From Parvibaculum lavamentivorans DS-1 (GTDB lineage: Bacteria > Pseudomonadota > Alphaproteobacteria > Parvibaculales > Parvibaculaceae): a stretch of 64,000 nt of DNA. This document shows positions 11,110 to 19,932 of the stretch, in pieces (position 1 is the stretch's first letter; every line of letters begins with the position of its first letter). The position numbers and the translations under genes were made by a program. The notes under the pieces are model-generated. The model made no database searches. It worked only from the letters and a program-made list of their open reading frames with translations, and was not told the origin of the DNA. Location of the stretch: contig NC_009719.1 of NCBI RefSeq assembly GCF_000017565.1, forward strand, positions 1,612,001-1,676,000. The letters are read 5' to 3'.

Positions 11110-11746
11110 GGGCGCTTTCGCCGCTGCCAAGCAAGGCGGCGAGGGCGCGGTGGTGCTGACGGCACATTTCGGCAACCCAGAAATCCTTCGCGCTCTGGCG
11201 ACGCTGGGCGACCGCTGGCGCGTCAACGTGCTGGTGCACACTGCCCACGCCGTCCGTTTCAACCGTCTTATCGGTGAGGTTTCGGGCTCGGCCAGCGTCC
11301 GGGTCATTCAGGTGACCGAGGTCGGGCCGGACACGGCAATCCTGCTCCAGGAAGCGATCGCGAGGGGTGAGTGGATCGTCATGGCTGCAGACAGGGTGCC
11401 CGTCAGCGGCAATGAACGTATAAGCTGGGTGCCGTTTCTCGGTGAGCCCGCGCCTTTTCCGCAAGGTCCGCACATTCTGGCCGGGCTGCTCAAATGTCCG
11501 GTCTACCTGCTTTTCTGCCTTCGCGAGGGCGGACGCCATCGCATCCGCTTCGAACGGTTCGCGGACAGGATCGAACTGCCGCGCAAAGGCCGTGAAGAAG
11601 CGCTGGCCTTGTCCGTCGGGCGATATGCGGCACGGCTGGAAAGTCATTTGCGTATCGCGCCGCTACAATGGTTCAATTTTTTCGATTTCTGGCGTCCGGC
11701 GGGGCTCCAGCCGCCGGTTTCTTCCGACAAGTTCGAGGGGCAGTAA
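10835..11746 (+). CDS. LPLAT-superfamily acyltransferase, main part (COG4261-like), frame displaced from its N terminus
   Basis: Predicted acyltransferase that transfers acyl chains onto the aryl polyene lipid. Family resemblance starts at SPVVLFFFLTGTEQRRGSL (about 10895) and continues through VVLTAHFGNPEILRAL (the His-x4-acid-like catalytic box, HFGNPE) and VMAADRVPVSGNER, as in HtrB/LpxL-like proteins. The listed start is a GTG at 10835 that gives 303 residues, but the first 20 (MAAMRGSGSSALSTGSLAVM) are not family-like. An ATG at 10892 is the other candidate; neither has a good ribosome-binding site. The matching N-terminal helix lies in the upstream frame, so this is probably the 3' part of a frameshifted fusion gene. 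The stop is 1 base before the ammonia-lyase start. Confidence 0.72.
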   Translation: MAAMRGSGSSALSTGSLAVMSPVVLFFFLTGTEQRRGSLGYLARAHAAGLIASKPNWLLSFRHFLTFASSAVDKLAAWTGNIPPSAVDGVDEGAFAAAKQGGEGAVVLTAHFGNPEILRALATLGDRWRVNVLVHTAHAVRFNRLIGEVSGSASVRVIQVTEVGPDTAILLQEAIARGEWIVMAADRVPVSGNERISWVPFLGEPAPFPQGPHILAGLLKCPVYLLFCLREGGRHRIRFERFADRIELPRKGREEALALSVGRYAARLESHLRIAPLQWFNFFDFWRPAGLQPPVSSDKFEGQ

Positions 11747-11747
11747 A

Positions 11748-13334
11748 GTGGACGCAGTAGCCGACGATATTTCCGGTGAAGTGGTATTCGGCGAGACGCG
11801 CCTCACCATTGAGCATGTCCGTGCCATTGCGGCGGGCATCGCGCCCTCGCGTCTCGGCGCCGGTGCCGGCTTCCGGGAAGCTGTCGCGCGCTCAGCCGCT
11901 CATGTCGATGAGACGCTCCGCCGCGATGGCATGATCTATGGCGTCACGACCGGCTATGGCGATTCATGCACGACGCCTGTCTCCGACGAGTTGATTGCCG
12001 AATTGCCGCTCCACCTCACAAGGTTTCACGGAGTTGGCACGGGGCGCATTCTTTCGGAAGCCGAAACGCGTGCGGTCATGGCTGTTCGTCTTGCCTCGCT
12101 CGTTCACGGCTGGTCCGGCGTCAGTCTCGGCCTTGTCGAACTCCTCGCCGAAATGTTGAAGCAAAACATCCTGCCCATGATCCCCGCCGAGGGATCGGTC
12201 GGCGCGAGCGGTGACCTGACGCCGCTCAGCTATGTCGCGGGTGCGCTGGCTGGGGAGCGGATGGTCCGCTTCAACGGACGGGAGATGATGTCGGCGGATG
12301 CGTTCCGTGAAGCAGGTCTCGCGCCCATCGCGCTGCGTCCGAAAGAGGCGCTGGCTGTGATGAACGGCACCGCCGTCATGTCCGGTCTCGGCGCCATCGC
12401 TTTCTCCAAGGCGATCCATCTCGCCGCGCTGTCGACGCGCCTCACCTCGCTCGTCTGCATGGGCTTGATGGGCAATCCCGCGCATTTCGACGAGCGGCTT
12501 CACAGTGCAAAGCCGCATCCCGGTCAGATGCTTGTTGCCGCCCGCATTCGCGCCGATCTCGCCGCCTTCGCGCGCAGGCATGAGCCGTCGCGCCTGCAGG
12601 ACCGGTATTCCATCCGCTGTGCGCCGCATGTCATCGGCGTGCTGGAGGACATGTTGCCTTCCTTCCGCACCATTCTTGAAACGGAAATCAACAGCGCCAA
12701 TGACAACCCGCTGATCGATCCCGCCAGCGGCGACATTCTTCATGGCGGCCATTTCTATGGCGGCCATGTCGCCTTCACGATGGACAGTCTGAAAAACCTC
12801 GTTGCGAACATCGCCGATCTGATGGACCGGCAGATGACGCTTCTCGTCGACACGCGGTTCAATAATGGTCTCCCCGCAAATCTTTCGGGCGTCGAAGGTC
12901 CGCGCGCGGCCATCAATCACGGGTTGAAGGCGCTCCAGATCGCAACCTCCGCCTGGACCGCCGAAGCGTTGAAACTCACCATGCCGGCCAGCGTCTTTTC
13001 GCGATCGACCGAATGTCACAATCAGGACAAGGTTTCGATGGGCACCATCGCCGCGCGCGACGCGCTGCGCGTGCTCGAACTCACGGAACAGGTGGCAGCG
13101 GCCCTTGCCATCGCCTGCCGCCAGGCAATAAGGCTTCGCCTCCGCAGCGGCGAGATTGCGGCATCCGATCTTGAAGGCCCGCTCACCGCTTTCGTCGAGG
13201 AACTTGAAGCCGCCATTCCCTTCATCGAGGAAGACAGGCCGCTCGATCGCCTGCTTGGCGATCTTTGCGCCGGTATCGATCGCGGTGCTTGGACGCTTGA
13301 TTGGCCGTTCGGGCGGGCAGGGGGGAGCCTATGA
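11748..13334 (+). CDS. aromatic amino acid ammonia-lyase (HAL/PAL/TAL family)
   Basis: MIO-dependent enzyme that eliminates ammonia from an aromatic amino acid to give an arylacrylate, here probably the polyene starter. From the GTG at 11748 (GAGGGG 8 bases upstream) the product is 528 residues, normal for bacterial family members. Visible: YGVTTGYG with catalytic Tyr64, GSVGASGDLTPLSY with the MIO triad Ala153-Ser154-Gly155, SANDNPLID, and HGGHFYGGHV. In the selectivity loop LHLTRFHGVGTG the pair aligned with Ser-His of histidine lyases and His-Leu of tyrosine lyases reads Phe93-His94, so it is probably not a simple histidine-degradation enzyme. No hut genes are nearby. It overlaps the thioesterase by 4 bases. 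Confidence 0.9.
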   Translation: MDAVADDISGEVVFGETRLTIEHVRAIAAGIAPSRLGAGAGFREAVARSAAHVDETLRRDGMIYGVTTGYGDSCTTPVSDELIAELPLHLTRFHGVGTGRILSEAETRAVMAVRLASLVHGWSGVSLGLVELLAEMLKQNILPMIPAEGSVGASGDLTPLSYVAGALAGERMVRFNGREMMSADAFREAGLAPIALRPKEALAVMNGTAVMSGLGAIAFSKAIHLAALSTRLTSLVCMGLMGNPAHFDERLHSAKPHPGQMLVAARIRADLAAFARRHEPSRLQDRYSIRCAPHVIGVLEDMLPSFRTILETEINSANDNPLIDPASGDILHGGHFYGGHVAFTMDSLKNLVANIADLMDRQMTLLVDTRFNNGLPANLSGVEGPRAAINHGLKALQIATSAWTAEALKLTMPASVFSRSTECHNQDKVSMGTIAARDALRVLELTEQVAAALAIACRQAIRLRLRSGEIAASDLEGPLTAFVEELEAAIPFIEEDRPLDRLLGDLCAGIDRGAWTLDWPFGRAGGSL

Positions 13335-13750
13335 AGGCGATCGTCAGCGCCGCCGCCCCGGTCGATGTTCACTTTCACGATCTCGATCCGATGAACATCG
13401 TCTGGCACGGCAACTACGCCAAATATTTCGAGCTCGGCCGCGCGGCCCTTTTCACGAAGATCGGCTATGGCTATGCGGCAATGAAAAACTCCGGCTTTGC
13501 CTGGCCGGTCATCGACATGCATATCCGTTACTACCGGCCGCTTGAACTGGCGCAGCGCGCGGAGGTTGTGGCGGGCGTCGTCGAATGGGAAAACCGCCTC
13601 AAAATCGACTACCTGATCCGCGATCCGGAATCGGGGCGCAAGATCACCCGCGGCCATACCGTTCATGTGGCGCTCGACATCGCGACGAAGGAAATGCAAT
13701 GGGAAACGCCTCCTGTCCTGCGCGAGAAGCTTTCGCCGTGGCTCGCATGA
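13331..13750 (+). CDS. hotdog-fold acyl-CoA/ACP thioesterase (ApeK-type)
   Basis: A 139-residue 4HBT/YbgC-type thioesterase. The FHDLDPMNIVWHGNYAKYFELGR region carries the catalytic Asp (Asp17 or Asp19) and the HxNYxxxxE pattern of the 4-hydroxybenzoyl-CoA thioesterase family. In APE loci this enzyme may edit mis-acylated ACP or release chains, though that role is inferred. It starts at an ATG overlapping the ammonia-lyase stop (ATGA), and its stop overlaps the next start in the same way. Confidence 0.88.
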   Translation: MKAIVSAAAPVDVHFHDLDPMNIVWHGNYAKYFELGRAALFTKIGYGYAAMKNSGFAWPVIDMHIRYYRPLELAQRAEVVAGVVEWENRLKIDYLIRDPESGRKITRGHTVHVALDIATKEMQWETPPVLREKLSPWLA

Positions 13751-14313
13751 GAAGAGCGCTCCTCGTCGGCCTCACGGTTGTCCCGCTCGCCTTGCCCGCG
13801 CAGGCGGCGACCTGTCCCATGCCAGACGAAATCCGCGAAGAGGCTGTCACGCGCAGCTTCACGCAGGAGCGTCATATCGAAGGCATGTCGCGGCCGCTCA
13901 AATCGGAAGGCGTGCTCCGCGCGGAAGACGGTCGTATCGCCTGGCATATGCTGAAACCTTTCGATGTGGAAACGGTCATTACGGCGGAGGGCATCACCGA
14001 GGCCGTCGATGGCGGCGCCCCGCAGCCGGTAAGCGCCGGTCCCGCCAATATGGGCGCGGGCATCGCGCGCGCCGCCGCTGCATTGATGCGTGGCCAGTGG
14101 ACCGAGCTCGAAACGATCTTCGACGTTTCCCCGCCCGTCATTCTTGAAAGCGGCGAGTGGAAAATCATGCTGACGCCGGTTCAGGAACGTATGAAATCCG
14201 TTCTCGGCACGATTATGGTGCGTGGCTGCGAAGATGTTACGCATGTTGAAATCGGCGGCGAAAGCGGCGACCGGCAGGTGATCGAGTTCGCGCCGGCGGA
14301 TGTTGCGCCATGA
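13747..14313 (+). CDS. LolA-like periplasmic lipid carrier (ApeL-type)
   Basis: A 188-residue exported protein. It has a signal peptide MRRALLVGLTVVPLALPAQA cut before ATCPMPD, then a LolA-like fold: FTQERHIEGMSRPLKSEGVL and GRIAWHMLKPFDVETVIT match the opening strands of outer-membrane lipoprotein carriers. It probably ferries the aryl polyene lipid across the periplasm, working with the MMPL exporter encoded next. A longer upstream frame exists, but the ATG at 13747 gives the clean signal peptide and the ATGA coupling typical of this operon. Confidence 0.85.
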   Translation: MRRALLVGLTVVPLALPAQAATCPMPDEIREEAVTRSFTQERHIEGMSRPLKSEGVLRAEDGRIAWHMLKPFDVETVITAEGITEAVDGGAPQPVSAGPANMGAGIARAAAALMRGQWTELETIFDVSPPVILESGEWKIMLTPVQERMKSVLGTIMVRGCEDVTHVEIGGESGDRQVIEFAPADVAP

Positions 14314-16532
14314 GCCTGGCGCGGTGGCCGGCTTTCCTGATCGCGTTCGGGTTTATTGCCGCTCTCCTCTTTGCCGCCACCCGCATCGAAAGAGCCATCG
14401 ACACCGACATCATTTCGCTTCTTCCGGCCGACACGCATGACCCCGCGCTCGCTGCCGCCGTCACCCGGGCAAACGAGGTAGCGTCGAACCGCGTCGCCTT
14501 TGCCGTAGAGGGCGGTACGGCGGCCTTGCGGCGCTCCGCCCTTGCCGATCTTTCCGAGGTGCTTTCCGCGACCGGCCATTTCCGTGCCGCCGATGCCGAC
14601 GGCGAAGCACTCTGGCGCTGGTTCTTCGCGCATCGCGCATCGCTCCTCTGTCCGGCGGACCGGACGCTTCTCGAGGCGCGAGAGGGTGAGGTCATTGCGA
14701 ACGATGCCCTGCGCCAGTGGTATGCGCCGGGAAGCACCGGCGCAGGCGGCTTGCTGAAAAGCGATCCCTTCCTTCTCACCAACCGCCTGCTCGGCTGTCT
14801 TCTGCCGCGCGCGTTCCAGCCGGGAACGGCGGGTATGCTGTCGGGCAGCATAGAAGCCTCGGTCTTTCGTCTCGATGTGCAGGACGAGATCGCCGGCGCC
14901 GTCGCCGCCTGGCGCGCGGCATGGGAACCGCAGGGGCTTGCGCTCTTGCGGGCAGGCGCCGTCTTTCACGCCGCTTACGGTGCGGAGCGGGCGCGCATGG
15001 AAGTCTCAGCTATCGGCGGGATAACGCTCGCCGCCATTCTCCTTCTCTACTGGCTCATGTTCCGGTCGTTTCGTGCACCGGCGCTCGCGCTTTCGATGGT
15101 CGTCTATGCGCTCGTCACCGGCCTCACCGCCACGCTTCTGGCCTTTGGCGGCATCCATGTCATGGCGCTCGTCTTCGGCGCCGCGCTGATCGGCATGGTG
15201 GTGGACTACACCACCTATTATCTCGTCACCGGCATTGGCGAAGCGCCCGGCTCGAGCGCCGCGCGCCGCGCGCGCCTCTTCAAACCGTTGACGCTCGGCA
15301 TGCTCACCTCTATCGGCGCCTTTGCGGCACTGCTCGCCTTTCCCGTTCCGGCCTTCCGGCAGGTCGCCGTCTTCGGCATGGCGGGCCTCATCGCGGCATG
15401 GGCCGGCACGCTCTGGCTGGTGCCTTTCGTCGAGGGCGGCCGCGTGGCGACGGGGCCGGGCGCTGCCTGGATCGCGCGCCATGCGGATGTCTGGCTCGCC
15501 CGGACACCGCGTCCGCGCTGGCTGGGTGTTGCCGTGCTGGTTGTTCTTCTGTTTCTCGCGGCGGGCTGGCGGTTTGGCAGCGTGCTGGACGATGTGCGCG
15601 GCCTGCAGGCGCCCTCTCCCGTTCTCGCGGCAGAGGAAGCGCGTCTGCGCGAGCTAGCGGGCTTCGCGCCCTCCACCTCCTTCATTCTTGTGCGCGGCGG
15701 TTCCGCCGCGGAGGCCATTGCCCGCGAAGAGGCTTTGCTCGCCGCACTTCCGCCGGAGGACGGCGAAGCTGTCATTCTGGCGGCCAGCCGTATCGACCCC
15801 TCACCCGGCGTGCGGCAGCGCGATGGGGATCTTCTGAAGGCGCGGCTCATCGCTCCCCATCTGCAGCCGCTTGCCGCGGCGCTCGGCGTGGCAGACGCCT
15901 CTCCCTATGAGCGCGGGGCGGAGGCGCCGCTCCCGCCGCTCGCCGCCGCGCTTCGAGGCGAAACCTCCGGCACCTATTGGTCCATCCTGCCGGTTGCGCG
16001 GGCCTTTCCCCTGCCACCGGGCGGGGAGGGCGCATGGCAGCTGGTCGATCCGGTTTCCATCTATTCGGGCCTCTTCGCCGATTATCGCCGTCTCGCCGTC
16101 CTGGGCGTCGCCGCCGCCTGTTTCGCCACCGCATTGATGTTGCTTCTGATCTATCGCCGCCTCGCGGCTCTGCGCATCCTCGTTCCGGCGCTTCTCGCGG
16201 TTCTGGTGACTCCCGCCATTGTCATGCTGCTCGGCCTGCCCTTTTCCTTCTTTTCCGCCATGGGCCTCTTTCTGGTCGTCGGCGCGGGGGTCGATTATGC
16301 AATCTTCCAGCGCGAACATCCCGGCGAAGATGGTAAATGGACCAGGGTGGGCATCGTCCTCGCCGCCTTGATGACCTGTATCTCGGTCGGGCTCCTCGGC
16401 CTCAGTTCGGTCTTGCCCGTAAAGAGTTTCGGCGTCACCGTGGCGGTGGGCATTTTCGTGTCGCTGGCGCTTTCGCCCCTCGCGAGAGGACGAAGCGTGC
16501 GCGTGTCGGGTGGGGAAGAAAGTGAATCCTGA
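14310..16532 (+). CDS. MMPL/RND-type exporter (ApeM-type)
   Basis: A 740-residue inner-membrane transporter with the RND/MMPL layout: one N-terminal helix, a large periplasmic loop (about residues 30-220), a five-helix block (225-420) with GMVVDYTTYYLVTG, a second loop, and a final five-helix block starting near 590 with GAGVDYAIF. The D-Y pairs in each half are the proton-relay positions of MMPL proteins. It likely extracts the pigment lipid from the inner membrane and hands it to the LolA-like protein. ATGA overlap with the previous gene; the flavoenzyme start lies inside its last codons. Confidence 0.9.
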   Translation: MSLARWPAFLIAFGFIAALLFAATRIERAIDTDIISLLPADTHDPALAAAVTRANEVASNRVAFAVEGGTAALRRSALADLSEVLSATGHFRAADADGEALWRWFFAHRASLLCPADRTLLEAREGEVIANDALRQWYAPGSTGAGGLLKSDPFLLTNRLLGCLLPRAFQPGTAGMLSGSIEASVFRLDVQDEIAGAVAAWRAAWEPQGLALLRAGAVFHAAYGAERARMEVSAIGGITLAAILLLYWLMFRSFRAPALALSMVVYALVTGLTATLLAFGGIHVMALVFGAALIGMVVDYTTYYLVTGIGEAPGSSAARRARLFKPLTLGMLTSIGAFAALLAFPVPAFRQVAVFGMAGLIAAWAGTLWLVPFVEGGRVATGPGAAWIARHADVWLARTPRPRWLGVAVLVVLLFLAAGWRFGSVLDDVRGLQAPSPVLAAEEARLRELAGFAPSTSFILVRGGSAAEAIAREEALLAALPPEDGEAVILAASRIDPSPGVRQRDGDLLKARLIAPHLQPLAAALGVADASPYERGAEAPLPPLAAALRGETSGTYWSILPVARAFPLPPGGEGAWQLVDPVSIYSGLFADYRRLAVLGVAAACFATALMLLLIYRRLAALRILVPALLAVLVTPAIVMLLGLPFSFFSAMGLFLVVGAGVDYAIFQREHPGEDGKWTRVGIVLAALMTCISVGLLGLSSVLPVKSFGVTVAVGIFVSLALSPLARGRSVRVSGGEESES

Positions 16533-17742
16533 TGTCGTGATTATCGGCGCCGGGCCGGCGGGTTCGGTTGCGGCTGCCATGCTGGCCGGTGCGGGCTTTT
16601 CGGTCGAGGTTCTGGAGCGGGCGCATTTTCCGCGCTTCTCCATCGGCGAAAGCCTGTTGCCGCAGGCCATGGAGTGGCTCGCAGAAGCGGATTTGCTGCG
16701 CGATGTCGTCGAGGCTGGCTTCCAGCACAAGAACGGGGCCATGTTCCGTCACGGCGACAGGGAGGAGAGCTTCGACTTCCGTATGAAAAGTTCGGATGGC
16801 TGGGGCACGACCTATCAGGTTCGCCGCGACAAGTTCGACGATCTCCTCGCAAAGGGTGCGGTGCGCAAGGGCGCGAAGGTGAGCTTCGGACAAACCGTCA
16901 TCGCGATGCGGCCCGATCCCGTTGCCCCCAGCCTCACGGTGCGCGACGAAGAAGGCAATGAGCGCGAGATCACCGCACGTTTCGTTCTCGATGCGAGCGG
17001 CTTCGGCCGCGTGCTGGCGCGTCTTCTCGATCTTGAATCGCCAGCGGGCTTCCCCGATCGCATGTCGATCTTCACCCATGTCGAAGACAACATCCCGCCA
17101 CAGGCATACGACCGGAACAAGATCCTCATAACGGTCAATCCGCGAAACAGCGAAATCTGGTACTGGATGATCCCGTTGGCGGATGGTCTCTGTTCGATGG
17201 GCGTCGTCGGTAAACCCGAACATCTTGCACCCTATGGTTCGACGCGAGAGGAACAGCTCGCCTCACTTGTCGCCGAATCCGGTCTGATGGGTGAGCTTCT
17301 CGTGAATGCGCGCCGCGTGCGCGATGTTGGCGAAATATCGGGCTATGCCGCCCGTGTCAGCAGCCTCACCGGCCCCGGCTACGCGCTGCTCGGCAATGCG
17401 GGCGAGTTTCTCGATCCCGTGTTTTCCTCAGGCGTCACCATCGCGCTCAAATCGGCCTCGCTCGCAACGCATGCGCTTGTCAGGCAGCTTAAGGGTGAAA
17501 CGCCCGACTGGGACAAGGAGTTCGCACAGCCGCTTGCTCGAGGCGTCGAGACTTTCCGCGCCTATGTCAGCGGCTGGTATGACGGCTCGCTGCAGAAAAT
17601 TATCTTCAGCCAGCCGGCGGATGCGAACCAGATCAAGAAGATGATCACCTCGGTGCTTGCCGGCTACGCCTGGGACGAGGCCAACCCCTTTGTCCGAGAG
17701 CCGGGCAAATATCTCAAGATGGTGGAAGAGTTGTGCGGCTGA
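16522..17742 (+). CDS. flavin-dependent halogenase-like FAD oxidoreductase
   Basis: A 406-residue FAD enzyme. Residues 5-34 hold the dinucleotide-binding fold (VVIIGAGPAGSVAAAMLA then VLERAHF), followed by GESLLP. WYWMIP at residues 213-218 fits the WxWxIP motif that separates flavin-dependent halogenases from monooxygenases. Lys70 in HKNGAMF sits where phenolic halogenases keep the catalytic Lys. Related proteins occur in APE, xanthomonadin and flexirubin loci. It may halogenate or otherwise oxidise the aryl head group; activity is not proven by motifs, and a flavin reductase would have to come from elsewhere. The GTG at 16522 was chosen for the GGGGAAG just upstream; GTG 16510 would add four residues. 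Confidence 0.82.
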   Translation: MNPDVVIIGAGPAGSVAAAMLAGAGFSVEVLERAHFPRFSIGESLLPQAMEWLAEADLLRDVVEAGFQHKNGAMFRHGDREESFDFRMKSSDGWGTTYQVRRDKFDDLLAKGAVRKGAKVSFGQTVIAMRPDPVAPSLTVRDEEGNEREITARFVLDASGFGRVLARLLDLESPAGFPDRMSIFTHVEDNIPPQAYDRNKILITVNPRNSEIWYWMIPLADGLCSMGVVGKPEHLAPYGSTREEQLASLVAESGLMGELLVNARRVRDVGEISGYAARVSSLTGPGYALLGNAGEFLDPVFSSGVTIALKSASLATHALVRQLKGETPDWDKEFAQPLARGVETFRAYVSGWYDGSLQKIIFSQPADANQIKKMITSVLAGYAWDEANPFVREPGKYLKMVEELCG

Positions 17743-18305
17743 TCGGTTTCATTCTGCCGGTATTGCTCCTCGTCGCCGGTTGTGCGGCCGGTGCGCCGCC
17801 CTTGCCCGCGCAGCAACGGATTGCGCCGGGCGTTTCGCTGACGCTGCCCGAGGTGCCGCCTTTCGGTCCCTCCGCCAATGCGGTGCAGCTCGTCCGGGCA
17901 AGCCATGGCGGCAGGGTGGATCGCTTTCAGGCCACAATCGAAACGTCGCCGTCGCGCTTCGCGCTCGCCATGACCGTGCCTTCCGGTCCCTTGGTCATGA
18001 CCATCGAATGGCATGAGGGCGCCGTGGCCGTACGGCGCGGTATCGCACCGGAAAGCCTGCCAGCCGCGCGGCTCCTTGCCGATTTCATGCTGGTCTATGC
18101 ACCGGAAGAGGCGCTCCGCGCGGCGCTCACCGGTGGAACGCTGGTTACATCGGGCAGCGGCGCGCGGCGGATTTTCCGCAATGGCGACCTTCTCGTCGAG
18201 GTACGGCGGCCCACGGGAAACCCCTGGGAGGGTTCGGCGCAGCTCGAAAATTTCGCTTATGATTACCAGCTCGCCATCGACAGCCAGTGGGTAGCGCCGG
18301 AATGA
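17733..18305 (+). CDS. DUF3261 lipoprotein of APE cluster
   Basis: A 190-residue predicted outer-membrane lipoprotein. The N-terminal signal MRLIGFILPVLLLVAGC ends in a lipobox with Cys17. The mature part is beta-rich, with no catalytic motif that I recognise. DUF3261 proteins are restricted largely to aryl polyene-type loci and are presumed, like LolB, to receive the pigment lipid at the outer membrane; that is inference. It starts at a GTG 10 bases before the flavoenzyme stop and overlaps the ketosynthase start (ATGA). Confidence 0.83.
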   Translation: MRLIGFILPVLLLVAGCAAGAPPLPAQQRIAPGVSLTLPEVPPFGPSANAVQLVRASHGGRVDRFQATIETSPSRFALAMTVPSGPLVMTIEWHEGAVAVRRGIAPESLPAARLLADFMLVYAPEEALRAALTGGTLVTSGSGARRIFRNGDLLVEVRRPTGNPWEGSAQLENFAYDYQLAIDSQWVAPE

Positions 18306-19474
18306 ATGCGCCCGTCTACATCGCCGCATCCTCGGTCGCCAATGCGCTTGGCGCGGATTGGGCACAAGTGTCGGATGCGCTTTTCGCGGGCGATCCGTCG
18401 GGGCTCGCGCAAACGGAAACACTCAGCGACGGCCGCACGCCGCCTGTCGGCCGGCTGCGTTTTCCCCTTGCCGACCTGCCTCCCGCACTTGCCGAGTGGG
18501 AAAGCCGCAACAATCGTCTCATCCATCATTGCCTTCTGCCGCTTCTGCCCGCAATCCACGAAGCCCTTTCGGCGTACGGCCCGTCCCGCGTCGGCATCGT
18601 GATCGGCACCAGCACATCCGGCATCGAGAGTTGGGAACATGCGCTGGCGCGGAAGATGACGGGCGGCGTCTGGCCGAATGATTTTCATTTCAGGCGTCAC
18701 GAGCTTGGCGATCCCGCCGCCTTCGTTCAGGCGGTCACGGGCGCGGGCGGCCCCTGCTACGGCGTCTCCACTGCTTGCACATCCGGTGGCAAGGCCATTG
18801 TCAGCGCCGCGCGCCTGCTGCAGGCGGGGCTCTGCGATGCGGTCATCACCGGCGGCGTCGATACGCTGTGCGGCCTGACGCTCAATGGTTTCTCGGTTCT
18901 CGATTCCATCTCTTCCGCCCGCTGCAATCCCTTCAGCACAAATCGCGATGGCATCAATATCGGCGATGGCGGTGCGCTCTTCCTGCTGACGCGCGAAGAA
19001 AATGACGTCCGCATCGCCGGCTGGGGTGAGAGCTCCGATGCCCACCATCTGAGCGCGCCGGACCCGGAAGGCGGCGGTGCCGCGCTCGCCATCGGCCAGG
19101 CGCTCGGTCATGCGGGCATTGAAGCCGCCGACATTGCCTATCTCAATCTCCATGGCACGGCGACGCGCCTCAACGATGCGATGGAGGCGCAGGTCACGCA
19201 GCGGATTTTCGGCGACGATCTCCCCTGCAGTTCGACCAAGGCGCTGACGGGCCATATGCTCGGCGCGGCGGGCTCCTGCGAGGCGGCATTCGTCTCCATG
19301 GCGCTTTCGCGCGGCGAGGCGCCGCCGCATCTCTGGGACGGCGAAGCAGACCCGGCGCTTCCCGTGCTTCATCTCACCGATCGTCCCGGCGAGCGTGTCG
19401 AAGGCCGCTACATGATGAGTTGTTCCTATGCCTTTGGCGGCAACAATCTCGCCCTCATCCTGGCGCGCGCGTGA
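18302..19474 (+). CDS. beta-ketoacyl-ACP synthase (ApeO-type)
   Basis: A 390-residue catalytically complete ketosynthase: nucleophile Cys159 in STACTSGGKA, His in NLHGTATRLND and His in KALTGHMLGAAG. It extends the arylacyl chain by decarboxylative condensation with malonyl-ACP, probably as a heterodimer with a chain-length factor such as the 5810-6571 product. Start chosen at the ATG of the ATGA overlap with the lipoprotein; an in-frame upstream start would add five residues. It ends one base into the next start. Confidence 0.9.
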   Translation: MNAPVYIAASSVANALGADWAQVSDALFAGDPSGLAQTETLSDGRTPPVGRLRFPLADLPPALAEWESRNNRLIHHCLLPLLPAIHEALSAYGPSRVGIVIGTSTSGIESWEHALARKMTGGVWPNDFHFRRHELGDPAAFVQAVTGAGGPCYGVSTACTSGGKAIVSAARLLQAGLCDAVITGGVDTLCGLTLNGFSVLDSISSARCNPFSTNRDGINIGDGGALFLLTREENDVRIAGWGESSDAHHLSAPDPEGGGAALAIGQALGHAGIEAADIAYLNLHGTATRLNDAMEAQVTQRIFGDDLPCSSTKALTGHMLGAAGSCEAAFVSMALSRGEAPPHLWDGEADPALPVLHLTDRPGERVEGRYMMSCSYAFGGNNLALILARA

Positions 19475-19932
19475 TGCAGCAGGCGTTTCCCCATATCGGC
19501 GAGCTCGTCCGGCACAGCGGCACCATGCTGCTGATCGACCGGCTGGTCGAAGCGTCGCAGACCCATGCGGTCTCGGAAGTGACGATCTCCGAACACGCCA
19601 CCTTCTTTCGCCCCGGCGCGGGCGTTCCCGCCTATGTCGGCCTTGAATATCTGGCGCAGACGATTGCCGCCTATGACGGCGAGCTCCGCCGCGGGAGCGG
19701 CGAGCCGCCCGCTATAGGTTTTCTTCTCGGCACACGGCGCTATAAATCGACGCGGCATTATTTTGCGGACGGCGAAACGCTTCGCGTCCGCGTCGATTTA
19801 ACTTTCAACGAGAACGGCATGGCGGCTTTCGACGGTGTCATCCGTATCGGCGGCGAGGAATGCGTCACCGCCACCATCAATGTCTACCGGCCCGAAGACG
19901 GTTCGTTCGACATGCCGGGAGAAGCAACATGA
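19474..19932 (+). CDS. 3-hydroxyacyl-ACP dehydratase-like hotdog protein (ApeP-type)
   Basis: A 152-residue single-domain hotdog protein. HSGTMLLIDRLVEAS and GLEYLAQTIAAYDGE correspond to the FabZ/FabA-like core. It should remove water from the 3-hydroxyarylacyl-ACP during polyene growth. It is the second dehydratase of the operon; the other is fused to the ligase (8390-10045), and APE systems are known to use two such proteins. TGATG overlap with the ketosynthase; ATGA overlap with the reductase. Confidence 0.87.
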   Translation: MQQAFPHIGELVRHSGTMLLIDRLVEASQTHAVSEVTISEHATFFRPGAGVPAYVGLEYLAQTIAAYDGELRRGSGEPPAIGFLLGTRRYKSTRHYFADGETLRVRVDLTFNENGMAAFDGVIRIGGEECVTATINVYRPEDGSFDMPGEAT

